Origin: Nocardia vinacea
GTDB lineage: Bacteria > Actinomycetota > Actinomycetes > Mycobacteriales > Mycobacteriaceae
NCBI RefSeq assembly: GCF_035920345.1
Contig: NZ_CP109149.1
Location: 3,596,001-3,660,000 of the forward strand
Reading direction: 5' to 3'
Length of the DNA stretch: 64,000 nt
Shown here: positions 16,250-24,142 of the stretch, one piece after another
Layout: each line of letters begins with the position of its first letter
Numbering within the stretch: the stretch's first letter is position 1
Position numbers and translations under genes: made by a program
Notes under the pieces: generated by a model
The model's database searches: none
Seen by the model: the letters and a program-made list of their open reading frames with translations, nothing else
Told to the model about the DNA's origin: nothing

Positions 16250-16968
16250 CCGCAGCACGCCTCGCTGTGGTCGCGGGCGCCAGCGGCGCGATCGGCTCGG
16301 CAGTCACTAGCCAGCTTGCCGAGGCCGGCTGGTCGGTGATCGCCACCTATCGAAAGCAGCAGCCCGATCCGATCCACGGCGTCACCTGGGTGCGCTTCGA
16401 CGGCACCCGCGATGACGAAACCGAACAACTCCGCACGGCGATCCAGGCCGCCCTGCGGCCGGTCTCCGCAATCATCTGCTGCATCGGTGCGCCGTCTTCC
16501 AAACGGCGCATCGCTGATACGCCCGGAGCCGAATTCGACGCGGTGTTCGCGTCCAATGTCACTGCCGTGGTGCGCTTCTGGCAGATAGTTGGTCATTCGG
16601 CTCGGGTGGGGAAAGCCGGTGTCGTGGTGCTGGGATCCAGCGCCACCGAGACCCTGCGGCCAGGCAACGGCGCATACAGCGCGGCTAAGGCCGGACTGGA
16701 GGCCCTGGTTGCCACGCTGGCCGTCGAAGAGGCGGAGCACGGCGTCCGGGTCAATCTCGTCGCACCGTCACTGGTGGACTCACCGCTGGCCGAATCCATC
16801 TTGGCTCTGAAAGGTGTGACCGACCCGGTTGCGTACTACCAGGCTCTGCCGTGGGGCCGAGCATTGACGACAGACGAGGTGGCCTCGGTTGCCATCGATA
16901 TCGCGACCACGCCACACTGGCGCTATGCCAGTGGTCAGGTGGTGCGGCTCGCGGTGCGTGGTGAATGA
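16246..16968 (+). CDS. short-chain dehydrogenase/reductase
   Basis: 240 residues, ATGA overlap with the gene before. Cofactor motif GASGAIG at 11-17, catalytic Ser near 131, Tyr144 and Lys148 in YSAAK, and the 'GVRVNLVAPSLVDSPLA' segment are all present, so it is a complete classical SDR. It should oxidise an alcohol or reduce a carbonyl with NAD(P)(H), as a tailoring step within the cassette. Its stop overlaps the start of the WYL regulator, so all three are translated together. Confidence 0.88.
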   Translation: MTAARLAVVAGASGAIGSAVTSQLAEAGWSVIATYRKQQPDPIHGVTWVRFDGTRDDETEQLRTAIQAALRPVSAIICCIGAPSSKRRIADTPGAEFDAVFASNVTAVVRFWQIVGHSARVGKAGVVVLGSSATETLRPGNGAYSAAKAGLEALVATLAVEEAEHGVRVNLVAPSLVDSPLAESILALKGVTDPVAYYQALPWGRALTTDEVASVAIDIATTPHWRYASGQVVRLAVRGE

Positions 16969-18020
16969 CCACGACTAAACGCCACGCCCGCCAGGTGGGC
17001 ATCGTCCATTTGCTGCGCTCCCGCGAGTGGGTCTCGGCTGCATCCTTGGCACAACGATTCGAGGTTGCCCCGCGCACCATCTACCGGGATATCGAGGAAC
17101 TGTGCGCGGCCGGCGTCCCGATCGAATCCGTGCCCGGGCCAGAGGGCGGATATCGGTTGGCGTCTGATCAGCCACTGTCACCCCTGACGCTGGAAGCGGA
17201 TGAAGCGCTCAAGCTCTACGTGATCAGTCTGCTCGACCGATCAGACGATGCCGCCACCACGACCGGCATCGAGGGTTTCACCAACGCCTACTCCCGGGAG
17301 GCATTGCGCCGGTTGAGCCAGCGCATCTATTTCGACACCGCCGACTGGTACTGGAAGGACGAAGGCTCCGGTCACCTGCCGGTGGTTCGCCAGGCGCTGC
17401 TCACCGGCACCGCAGTCAAGATGAGCACCCGCGTCAAAGGCACCAATGAGCCCGCTACCTCGATCGTCAAGCCGTACGGCATCATTTGGAAGTCCGGTGA
17501 GTGGTTCCTTGTCGCCGCTCCGATCGATGAGCAGCCGGAACGCTACCGGCTCAACCTGGTCGACCAGCTCAGCCCGACCGACTTGCGCTTTTCCTATCCC
17601 GAACAGTTCCAGCTGCGCGAGTGGTGGGCCGACGAAATGGAGGCGTACGGCAAGGGCGAGGTGCTCGTTCAGCTCCGCGTCGCACCCACCGCCCGCGACG
17701 AAATGGCAAGGCTGACACTAAAATCCAACTCCAAGCTCATCAGTACCCCAGACGGGGGATTGACCATCAAGCTGTACGTCGATCGTTGGGAGTGGCTGAT
17801 TCCGCTCGTCACCAGCTACGGCGCCGACGTGCTAATCGAAGAGCCCGAAGCATTGCGCCACGCAGTCATCGCGCACCTAGCGCGGGCGCTTGACGCGTAT
17901 GACCAGGCAGTTTTCAATAAGGACAGCGGCCCGGAGAGTGAGCGGAGCAGCTACCGCAACGACGATTCCCGACTTCGCTCCACCCGCGGACGCGCATCCA
18001 TCGGAGACCTCCATGCCTGA
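16965..18020 (+). CDS. WYL-domain transcriptional regulator with N-terminal HTH
   Basis: 351 residues; ATG 16965 overlaps the preceding stop. The N-terminal winged HTH ('WVSAASLAQRFEVAPRTIYRDIEEL', residues about 22-46) is of the HTH_11/DeoR type. A WYL ligand-binding domain follows, around 'VKPYGIIWKSGEWFLVAAP' near residue 165, with a C-terminal WCX-like region. WYL regulators sense nucleotides, nucleic acids or small metabolites. Being encoded inside the cassette, it probably controls it, and the TGTCAGCA repeats at 11271-11388 are a candidate target. The tail after residue 320 is polar and low in complexity. Confidence 0.88.
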   Translation: MTTTKRHARQVGIVHLLRSREWVSAASLAQRFEVAPRTIYRDIEELCAAGVPIESVPGPEGGYRLASDQPLSPLTLEADEALKLYVISLLDRSDDAATTTGIEGFTNAYSREALRRLSQRIYFDTADWYWKDEGSGHLPVVRQALLTGTAVKMSTRVKGTNEPATSIVKPYGIIWKSGEWFLVAAPIDEQPERYRLNLVDQLSPTDLRFSYPEQFQLREWWADEMEAYGKGEVLVQLRVAPTARDEMARLTLKSNSKLISTPDGGLTIKLYVDRWEWLIPLVTSYGADVLIEEPEALRHAVIAHLARALDAYDQAVFNKDSGPESERSSYRNDDSRLRSTRGRASIGDLHA

Positions 18021-18987
18021 GCCCACCACCCTGAACCACACCGACACTCTGCTGCTTGCGGTCAAGCAGCCCTTTCACTTTCGTTACACACTGTGGAAGC
18101 CGTCCCACTTCGCCACCGATCTAGAACAACACAGCCGGGACACCAGCTGGCGCACCTTCCGCGTCGGCGAACGGATCTGCGGTGTGGTCATGACCATGGA
18201 CAGCGACGACATCCTCCGCGCTGAAGTATTCAGCGATTCCGGCTGGACCGACGCTGACCGGGATCGCCTGAGCACCCGCCTGATTCACTCCTACGGCCTC
18301 AGTGAGGACATCTCCGCTTTCGTCGCCGAGGCCGAACGTGTGCCACAGATGGCCGCACCGCTGTCAGAATTGGCCGGGATGCGGCAAAGCTGCCCCGAGA
18401 ACCTGTTTGAGATCGCCATCATTTCGCTGCTGCTCCAAAACGCCACCATAGCGCGCACCACGCAGATGATGACCAACCTGCTCGACCACTACGGCCACCT
18501 CGCCACCTTCGACGGCGTCACACTCAAGGCGTTCTTCACCCCGGCAGATATCGCCGGGATCGATGAAGCCGTCTTCCGGGAGCGCGACCGACTTGGATAC
18601 CGCGCCAAGTACATTGGCCGCTTCGCCGAGTTCTTCACCAACCATGACCCGGACGAAGTCGATCACGCTTCTAAGGCCGAGCTGATGACGAAATTCCAAA
18701 CGATCAAGGGGGTCGGACCGTACACGGCGGCGATCATCGCCGGGTCCGCCGTCCGCGACCCCTCAGCCCTCGGTCTGGACGTCTGGAACCGCAAGATTCT
18801 CGCCCAGCGTTTCCTCGACCTAGATGACGCCGAAGTCCCTATCGTCCAAGCCAAGATGAGCGAACTGTTTCCTGGATACGAAGGGCTCGCCGGCCTGTAC
18901 GTGATCGAGGACGTCTATCGGCAGCAGGCGGTGGTGGCGTTGGTGGGTGAGATCGAGTCAGCCCCAGACCGGTGGACCAGGAAGTAA
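18013..18987 (+). CDS. HhH-GPD superfamily DNA glycosylase
   Basis: 324 residues from ATG 18013, preceded by CGGAG and overlapping the WYL gene's end. The helix-hairpin-helix 'TIKGVGPYTAAIIAG' spans about 230-244 and the conserved catalytic Asp is Asp256 in 'GLDVWNR'. The region 128-150 matches the AlkA/OGG1 fold core. It should excise a damaged or modified base. Producers of DNA-alkylating natural products carry dedicated glycosylases for self-protection, so a resistance role within this cassette is worth testing; ordinary repair is the alternative. The Cys pattern of a FeS cluster (as in MutY/EndoIII) is absent. Confidence 0.83.
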   Translation: MPEPTTLNHTDTLLLAVKQPFHFRYTLWKPSHFATDLEQHSRDTSWRTFRVGERICGVVMTMDSDDILRAEVFSDSGWTDADRDRLSTRLIHSYGLSEDISAFVAEAERVPQMAAPLSELAGMRQSCPENLFEIAIISLLLQNATIARTTQMMTNLLDHYGHLATFDGVTLKAFFTPADIAGIDEAVFRERDRLGYRAKYIGRFAEFFTNHDPDEVDHASKAELMTKFQTIKGVGPYTAAIIAGSAVRDPSALGLDVWNRKILAQRFLDLDDAEVPIVQAKMSELFPGYEGLAGLYVIEDVYRQQAVVALVGEIESAPDRWTRK

Positions 18988-19053
18988 TCCGGCTTCGGCG
19001 AGTCCAACTCGTCGCTCTAGCGTGTTCGAACTCCTAGTCGGATCATCCCTGGT

Positions 19054-19734
19054 ATGGAGTTGAGCGAGGCATGGCTGACGTACTTCGAAGTTGTTGCGCT
19101 CGTTGCTGGAGCCATATTGGCGCTGCTGTTCGTCGGTCTGCAGGTGGGGTTTGAACGATGGAACAACACGGCGCTCCGCATCTATGTCGCGGCAACCACC
19201 CTGTTAGAGCTCGCATCTCCTCTGACGATCAGCATGTTCGCTCTGCTACCCGGCAATCGGTGGTGGCTTGCCTGCTTCATCGTGGCGGCGATCGGCTTGT
19301 CCTCGGTCGTCGGGCACGGGGTGGTTTATGGCATGGATTGGTACGGCAGGAAACAGATCAAGTTTCTTGATCACTTTCAAATGTGGGCAAGCGTTGCTAT
19401 CTCTACGACCGTATACACACTGGTGCTCTTGTCCGGACTCTGGAGGGACGATCCGACGTGGTTGGTTGTCGCCGGATATGCATGCATCTGGCTGATCATC
19501 TCGGGAATGTTTGAGTCGTGGTTGTTGGTGACGCTACCGACGGACGGCGTTGCGCCTGGGCATGTCGCTGCCGACGTGAAGCCCGGCGTAGCCCAGCCAG
19601 TTGAAATAAGACTAAAGGAAAGCCCACCGTCGCTCTCTCCGATGCTCGCGGCGGTTGGCGGCGCAACCGCCGTGGTCCTTGCGCTGGGAGCTGTTCGAAT
19701 GCGGCTGGGCAGCAAGCAAGTTCACGATCGTTAG
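19054..19734 (+). CDS. polytopic membrane protein of unknown function
   Basis: 226 residues from ATG 19054. Hydrophobic segments lie near residues 10-30, 42-65, 70-92, 108-128, 135-158 and 192-212, with a soluble loop at 160-190. No family is recognised. The start has only a weak ribosome binding site and the gene stands alone, 66 bases after the glycosylase gene. It may be a transporter-like or sensing component of the upstream cassette, or an unrelated passenger. Confidence 0.6.
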   Translation: MELSEAWLTYFEVVALVAGAILALLFVGLQVGFERWNNTALRIYVAATTLLELASPLTISMFALLPGNRWWLACFIVAAIGLSSVVGHGVVYGMDWYGRKQIKFLDHFQMWASVAISTTVYTLVLLSGLWRDDPTWLVVAGYACIWLIISGMFESWLLVTLPTDGVAPGHVAADVKPGVAQPVEIRLKESPPSLSPMLAAVGGATAVVLALGAVRMRLGSKQVHDR

Positions 19735-19749
19735 GCACTGCATAGTCGC

Positions 19750-20091
19750 CTAAGGTCGCCGCATCCCCGGATCTTTGGGCGGCAGTGTCCGCCGCCGCTC
19801 GGCCTTCACTACGGGCAACACATCTGTGTCATCGTCTCTCCCGGGTTCGTCGTCATACCACGACCACCGCGTCCGCCGCTCCGGCCTTCGGATTGGGGGC
19901 GCGGGTGCGTCATCCACACGCTCGTCAGGCGGTTCCTCATCGATGTCCCAGACGTCGTGTCTCGGTATATTCCCCACCGCGTGCCGCCCTTGCCGCTCCG
20001 TTGTCTTCCACCAGTACCCCAGCCGAAAGCCCAGCACGCCAGCAAATATCAACGATGCGAGCCACGGAATGATGACGAGGGGTGTGGGCAT
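19750..20091 (-). CDS. single-pass membrane protein with an acidic/basic tail
   Basis: 113 residues. One membrane segment at about 5-25 (LVIIPWLASLIFAGVLGFRL), then a charged cytoplasmic tail with 'DIDEEPPDERVDD' and 'RRPERRTRW'. Last gene of a six-gene minus-strand block that starts at 22162. No family is recognised. Confidence 0.6.
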   Translation of the reverse strand: MPTPLVIIPWLASLIFAGVLGFRLGYWWKTTERQGRHAVGNIPRHDVWDIDEEPPDERVDDAPAPPIRRPERRTRWSWYDDEPGRDDDTDVLPVVKAERRRTLPPKDPGMRRP

Positions 20092-20094
20092 CGG

Positions 20095-20337
20095 TCAGTC
20101 CGACGTCCCGGCGGTGTCTTGGCCGGTATCCCAGCCGTCAGCCTCCGCTTCCAGCACAAACACCGCCACCTGAAGATGGACCAGGCAATCGTCGGGTCGG
20201 TGATGACGGTGGATGAAGCGCAGTTCGACAGCGCGCCGGACAGTCAGATCCATCAGATGGGCGTGACACCAGCGTTCAGCCAATTTGCCGTCAGCTTCGA
20301 CAAAGACCTTTTGCTCCAACGGCTCTGGCATCGTCAT
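20095..20337 (-). CDS. small hypothetical protein (80 aa)
   Basis: ATG 20337 overlaps the stop of the upstream gene (ATGA), showing translational coupling. The product has a short beta-like start (QKVFVEADGKLAERW) and a His/Arg-rich middle (ELRFIHRHHRPDD). No family is recognised. Confidence 0.6.
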   Translation of the reverse strand: MTMPEPLEQKVFVEADGKLAERWCHAHLMDLTVRRAVELRFIHRHHRPDDCLVHLQVAVFVLEAEADGWDTGQDTAGTSD

Positions 20338-20972
20338 TGCCCTGCGTGGTCGGCGATGGCGTCGCTGCCGCTATCCCCATCTGAGGTCTTGACCAGCCTG
20401 CGGACATCGCCAGAGCTGACATTCGGTCGCACTGTACGAGGCGGCAAATCATCCGTCGCTTTCTCCGGCAGCCGCACCGTTCCTGCACGTACGTCCTCGA
20501 CCAACTGGTCGAATGCCTTGCACTGCTTGAGCAATGCTGCAGCATCACGTTCGCCGTGGGCGGGGTCGTGCTGCCGCAGGGCGTAGAGCAAATACTTCCA
20601 AGCCAGCCAATAGACCATCTCGCCGTATGACGACGGATTCATCGGGGCGCTGTCCTCGACGGTGATCTCCCGGACGTGTTCACCGGCCTCTTGGTCGATG
20701 AGGAAGGTCAATACCGACAGTTGCTCGTGGAAAATATGGGGAACATTGCGGCGCTGGTGGTAGATCAGGCGCAGGATGCCGATGTACTGCTGAGCGCAGC
20801 GCAGCATGACTGTTGTTGGTTCTTCTGCACCACTGAAGACCCGCAGGAAGCGTCCAGCATCTGGCAGCGGCTGGTCGGGCTGGGCCTCGACGGGTGGGAG
20901 CGAGAAGACGAGCGGCTTCTCCGGGGGATAGCCCATCACGAAGTGACTCGGCGACTGAGCATCTGGCGGCAC
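20334..20972 (-). CDS. hypothetical protein (212 aa)
   Basis: GTG start at 20972, with an internal ATG at 20936 as an alternative. The central part is helical ('AQQYIGILRLIYHQRRNVPHI' region, then 'MVYWLAWKYLLYALRQHDP'), with a C-terminal helix 'AAALLKQCKAFDQLVEDV'. It overlaps the next gene by four bases. Neighbouring small genes and the divergent XRE regulator suggest a regulated accessory cassette of unknown role. Confidence 0.6.
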   Translation of the reverse strand: MPPDAQSPSHFVMGYPPEKPLVFSLPPVEAQPDQPLPDAGRFLRVFSGAEEPTTVMLRCAQQYIGILRLIYHQRRNVPHIFHEQLSVLTFLIDQEAGEHVREITVEDSAPMNPSSYGEMVYWLAWKYLLYALRQHDPAHGERDAAALLKQCKAFDQLVEDVRAGTVRLPEKATDDLPPRTVRPNVSSGDVRRLVKTSDGDSGSDAIADHAGQ

Positions 20973-21040
20973 AGGTGAGGTGTCCCTTCAGGTTTCGAGC
21001 GTGGATGGTCTGCGCGGCTGCGGCGCAGGATGGAAAAATG

Positions 21041-21262
21041 TCAGTCCCAAAGCTGGGCGCACGGCAGCGGAAGAAGATCCACTGTGACTTCGTCATCGAC
21101 CGTCACGGTGAACTCCGGAAAGCCCTGGGCCAGTTCGTCGGCGACGTTGGCGGCTTGCTCGGCCGAAGCAGAAAAGTCCAGCTTCAGAGCGCCGGACTCG
21201 ATGTGGATGTGCCGGATACGGCGCGGTGGACGGCGTGCCCGGACAGGCAGAAGCGGTGCCAT
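21041..21262 (-). CDS. small hypothetical protein (73 aa)
   Basis: ATG 21262, seven bases after the upstream gene's stop. Sequence has alternating hydrophobics (HIHIESGALKLDFSASAEQA) and an acidic 'FPEFTVTVDDEVTVDLLP' end, like a small alpha/beta fold. No family is recognised. Confidence 0.55.
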   Translation of the reverse strand: MAPLLPVRARRPPRRIRHIHIESGALKLDFSASAEQAANVADELAQGFPEFTVTVDDEVTVDLLPLPCAQLWD

Positions 21263-21268
21263 CGCTGG

Positions 21269-21871
21269 TCACCGCCCGACTACGAACTGCTGACCAAATT
21301 CGATCGCGGCCACGAGGCAGTCGTAGCCCTGGCAGAGCTGCGCCAATTGAGTTGCCTCGGGTGGCTCCTCATCCGTCGCCACGGCGTCTAGCACCTGTAC
21401 CCAGAGGTCGGCCATCCGGGCGACCAGTGCCCCAATACTTTCCGTTTGCACGACCATGACCGGGGTGTTCTCGGGGACGTCGTCGATCGGGACCGGTGGT
21501 GGCGTCGCCGGTGCCACGAGCGCCTGCTGCTGGTCGACGGCATCGTCAATGACGGCGGTCAGGATGTCGCAATTGGCACGGGCTGAAACCAGCTCTGAGG
21601 CAGCCTGTTGCAGTTCGTAATGCCCGATCTGCTCGTCCGCCAGGGCGAGTAGCGCGTGCCGGTGCTGCCGCTGGCAAACCACCAAGTCGACCGCCGTATC
21701 CACGATGTCACTGCCGTGAAGTTGCCATACCCTAGCGAAGGCCGCCAACAGCAGCTCGCTCGACGGCAAGGCCATATCTGGCGCCCATTCCGGGATCGTC
21801 TCGATTGGAGCATCGCCCGTGGTGCTCGACGGACGACCTTCCGGAGTGCCGCTATCAGGCACGCTGGTCAT
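21269..21871 (-). CDS. hypothetical helical protein (200 aa)
   Basis: ATG 21871. After a polar N-terminus of about 35 residues the sequence is mostly helical and Ala/Leu/Gln-rich ('LVVCQRQHRHALLALADEQI', 'ASELVSARANCDILTAVIDD'), with a short Pro-rich linker and a second helical part. No catalytic motif is seen. It belongs to the coupled minus-strand block. Confidence 0.6.
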   Translation of the reverse strand: MTSVPDSGTPEGRPSSTTGDAPIETIPEWAPDMALPSSELLLAAFARVWQLHGSDIVDTAVDLVVCQRQHRHALLALADEQIGHYELQQAASELVSARANCDILTAVIDDAVDQQQALVAPATPPPVPIDDVPENTPVMVVQTESIGALVARMADLWVQVLDAVATDEEPPEATQLAQLCQGYDCLVAAIEFGQQFVVGR

Positions 21872-21877
21872 GGACGA

Positions 21878-22162
21878 TCACCGCGGCTTACTCGTGCTGA
21901 GCACCATCCGGCCGGCCTCGACCAGGACGTCCTGAGCTGCTGCCTTGCGCGGGCAAATCTTTGCCCGGCAGGCAATATGGATCTGCAAAATGTCGTGCGC
22001 TTGTGCCGGGGTGAATGGAAGCATCGGCGCAGCGTGAGCAGCGGAATCGCACAGCGCGATGAGTTGATACATGGCAAGGGAATTCGTGGTGGCCACCGGG
22101 ATCTCCGTTTCGGGTACAGCGGGAGGGATAGGGCGGTGCCCGGCACCGGGGGCTTTCGCCAC
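21878..22162 (-). CDS. small hypothetical protein (94 aa)
   Basis: GTG start at 22162; first gene of the minus-strand block and closest to the shared control region. The middle part, 'SLAMYQLIALCDSAAHAAPM' and 'TPAQAHDILQIHIACRAKIC', is helical with three cysteines. No family is recognised. The N-terminus is uncertain because other starts in the frame are possible. Confidence 0.5.
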   Translation of the reverse strand: MAKAPGAGHRPIPPAVPETEIPVATTNSLAMYQLIALCDSAAHAAPMLPFTPAQAHDILQIHIACRAKICPRKAAAQDVLVEAGRMVLSTSKPR

Positions 22163-22290
22163 CGGCCTGCCACTGTGGCGGGCTAGTGCGCCGGACGAGG
22201 GGTAACGGCGTCGGCCCGGTGCCGGGTACCGTGGTTGACCGTAAGCCCCGCAAAAAGCCAGCTAGGCAGCTAAATTACGGGTTCCGTTTG

Positions 22291-22314
22291 GAATATACGA
22301 AAAGGCGTATATTC
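22291..22314. promoter_or_regulatory. perfect 9-bp inverted repeat, likely operator of the XRE regulator
   Basis: GAATATACG (22291-22299) and CGTATATTC (22306-22314) flank AAAAGG. The AT-rich palindrome sits between the divergent minus-strand block (start 22162) and the XRE gene (start 22371), the expected place for an autoregulatory operator that could control both directions. Confidence 0.65.
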
Positions 22315-22370
22315 TTCGGTGCGAACGCATTTCGGGTAGACAGCCAGGGGAAATCAGCCGACAATCGGGG

Positions 22371-23621
22371 ATGCTGGAAATGCATATGACGACCGGCGAA
22401 GTTATCCGACGGATACGCAAATCCATCGGCATGACCCAGAACGAGCTGGGAGAGCTGATCAACTTCTCTCAGCCCGCAATTTCGGGCTTGGAGCGTGGTG
22501 GCCCCGCCGCATACGACATTCGCGTCTTACGGCACGTGGCGCGTGCGCTTCAGGTTCCGCTGGCCATACTGGTAGTGGAGTCGGACGAGGAGGCAGACGT
22601 GGACCGTCGCAACTTCTTCAGAGCAGGGGCACTCGGCAGCGCTGGAGCCGCCATGATTGCGGCGACCGGATCCATTCATGCGGGATCGGCATCAGCGGTG
22701 AAAGTCGGTGCCAGCGACGTGGCCGGGATCAGCGATAGCATCAACGAGATTCACGAGCTTGACCTGCTGGTAGGCGGCGACCGACTCTGTGTCCTTGCGG
22801 CTGGGCAGGTGCGATACGTCAAGCAACTGCTGGACGCGGGCACCTTTACCGAAAACGTTGGCCGACAACTCGCCACGGCGACCGCCGAAATGATGACCGC
22901 TGCTGGTTGGGTGCACTACGACGCCGATCGCCGGGACGACGCACGTGGCTTCTACGCCGACGCAGTCCATACGGCGAATGAAGCTGGTGATGGCATCGCA
23001 GCTGCCCATGCCCTAATGAATGCCAGCATCATTGACCTCGACACGGCTGGCTTAGTGCAGGGAGCCGCCAGCGGGCATCAGCCACGCCCGCAGAAGGCGG
23101 CACATTTAGCACAGGCAGCCCAGAATGCCGCCCGCCGTAACGGTGGCCCGAAAGTACGTGCGTTAGGGGCGCTCCGCGAAGCCCAGGCGCAGGGCGTTAT
23201 CGACAAGACAGCGATGCACAAGGCCATCGCCCGCGCACACCGGGCGTACGAATCCGGCCGGGGATACGACCCTGACTGGGTCTACTTGCCAGAAGCAGAG
23301 ATGAACGGGCTCAGTGGCATCGCCTACATGTTCGCGGGCCAATACCCTCAGGCTGAGGAAGCCTTGCAGGCTGCCATCGACGCGTCTGCTGAGTGGCCTC
23401 GCGAGCGGACCGGCTGGCAGCTGTATCTGGCGCACACCTTCATCGAGGCCGGTGACCCCGCGAAGGCGTGTTCACTGCTCACAGATAACTTCAGCACAAT
23501 CGGTACCGTGGCCTCCACCCGCCTGCAGCGAAAGCTAGACACAATTGCGGCCGCAGTTCAGCCGCATGCTGCTGTACCCGAAGTGAAGACGTTTTTGGGA
23601 ATGCGGGCATCCCGGGTCTGA
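22371..23621 (+). CDS. XRE-family regulator with a TPR-like C-terminus
   Basis: 416 residues; ATG 22371, with ATG 22386 preceded by GGAA as an alternative. Residues 8-62 are a Cro/C1-type HTH ('GMTQNELGELINFSQPAISG'). After 'DVDRRNFFRAGALG', a linker seen in NsdA-like Streptomyces regulators and resembling a Tat motif, comes a long helical region with TPR-like repeats ('YADAVHTANEAGDGIAAAHA', 'GQYPQAEEALQAAIDAS', 'LAHTFIEAGDPAKACSLL'). Such proteins usually bind a peptide or small molecule through the repeats and repress neighbouring genes. The palindrome at 22291-22314 is a likely binding site. Confidence 0.85.
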   Translation: MLEMHMTTGEVIRRIRKSIGMTQNELGELINFSQPAISGLERGGPAAYDIRVLRHVARALQVPLAILVVESDEEADVDRRNFFRAGALGSAGAAMIAATGSIHAGSASAVKVGASDVAGISDSINEIHELDLLVGGDRLCVLAAGQVRYVKQLLDAGTFTENVGRQLATATAEMMTAAGWVHYDADRRDDARGFYADAVHTANEAGDGIAAAHALMNASIIDLDTAGLVQGAASGHQPRPQKAAHLAQAAQNAARRNGGPKVRALGALREAQAQGVIDKTAMHKAIARAHRAYESGRGYDPDWVYLPEAEMNGLSGIAYMFAGQYPQAEEALQAAIDASAEWPRERTGWQLYLAHTFIEAGDPAKACSLLTDNFSTIGTVASTRLQRKLDTIAAAVQPHAAVPEVKTFLGMRASRV

Positions 23622-23805
23622 GGAGTAGTGGCGCCGTTGTCATTCTGGCGTCGGAGTGTGTGAGTTCGACACCCCACCCAGTCTGCGAACTAGCGTACGA
23701 ACTCCTGAATACGTTGTCGGTAACAGCGATTTCGGAGGTGTTGACGCAGACTGAGCGCTCGTCGTCGTCGACGACGAGCCCTCGGCTTCCAGCAGCTATG
23801 GTCAT
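23491..23805 (-). CDS. possible small protein convergent with the XRE gene
   Basis: ATG 23805 has a good ribosome binding site (AAGGACCAGGAG) directly upstream, and the first 60 residues look plausible. The last third overlaps the end of the XRE gene antisense by 131 bases, which argues against the full frame being real. No family is recognised. It may be a truncated gene. Confidence 0.3.
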   Translation of the reverse strand: MTIAAGSRGLVVDDDERSVCVNTSEIAVTDNVFRSSYASSQTGWGVELTHSDARMTTAPLLLRPGMPAFPKTSSLRVQQHAAELRPQLCLAFAAGGWRPRYRLC

Positions 23806-24142
23806 CTCCTGGTCCTTAACTCACGCCAGGCTAGGCGGCCGCCCTTGAGCGTGCTCTACATCGGCGTGCCGCGGACAAGCGTGAAGCGGAGTTAGTACGA
23901 GGCGAGCAACTCGTAAAGCTCGCGGCCTCGCTCCGGCAACTGTCCCAGCGGCTGGCCAGCTTCGTATGGGACTGGACTGGGCCATCCTTTGCCGCATACC
24001 GCGCTGTCCGAATCTGCCAAGCTGCGTTGCGCAAGGAGCAGACCTGTTGCGGCCCATGGTATCTGGCGCTCCGCGAATATGGCATGTTCGGTCAGCGTCT
24101 GCGGAGGCCGGGACGAGTTCGACACCTTCTGACATTTTCGGC
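23806..24142. other. stretch without a confident gene
   Basis: A minus-strand frame ending at 23892 closes with a protein-like stretch, 'PLGQLPERGRELYELLASY', but lacks a convincing start and overlaps the metallo-hydrolase gene if extended. It could be a remnant. Nothing else is evident. Confidence 0.35.

Noticed and set aside
18988..19053. A GTTCGAACTCC segment resembling a tRNA T-loop near 19022-19040
   Set aside because: No pairing T-stem, acceptor stem or anticodon arm can be drawn around it, so it is not evidence for a tRNA or ICE attachment site.
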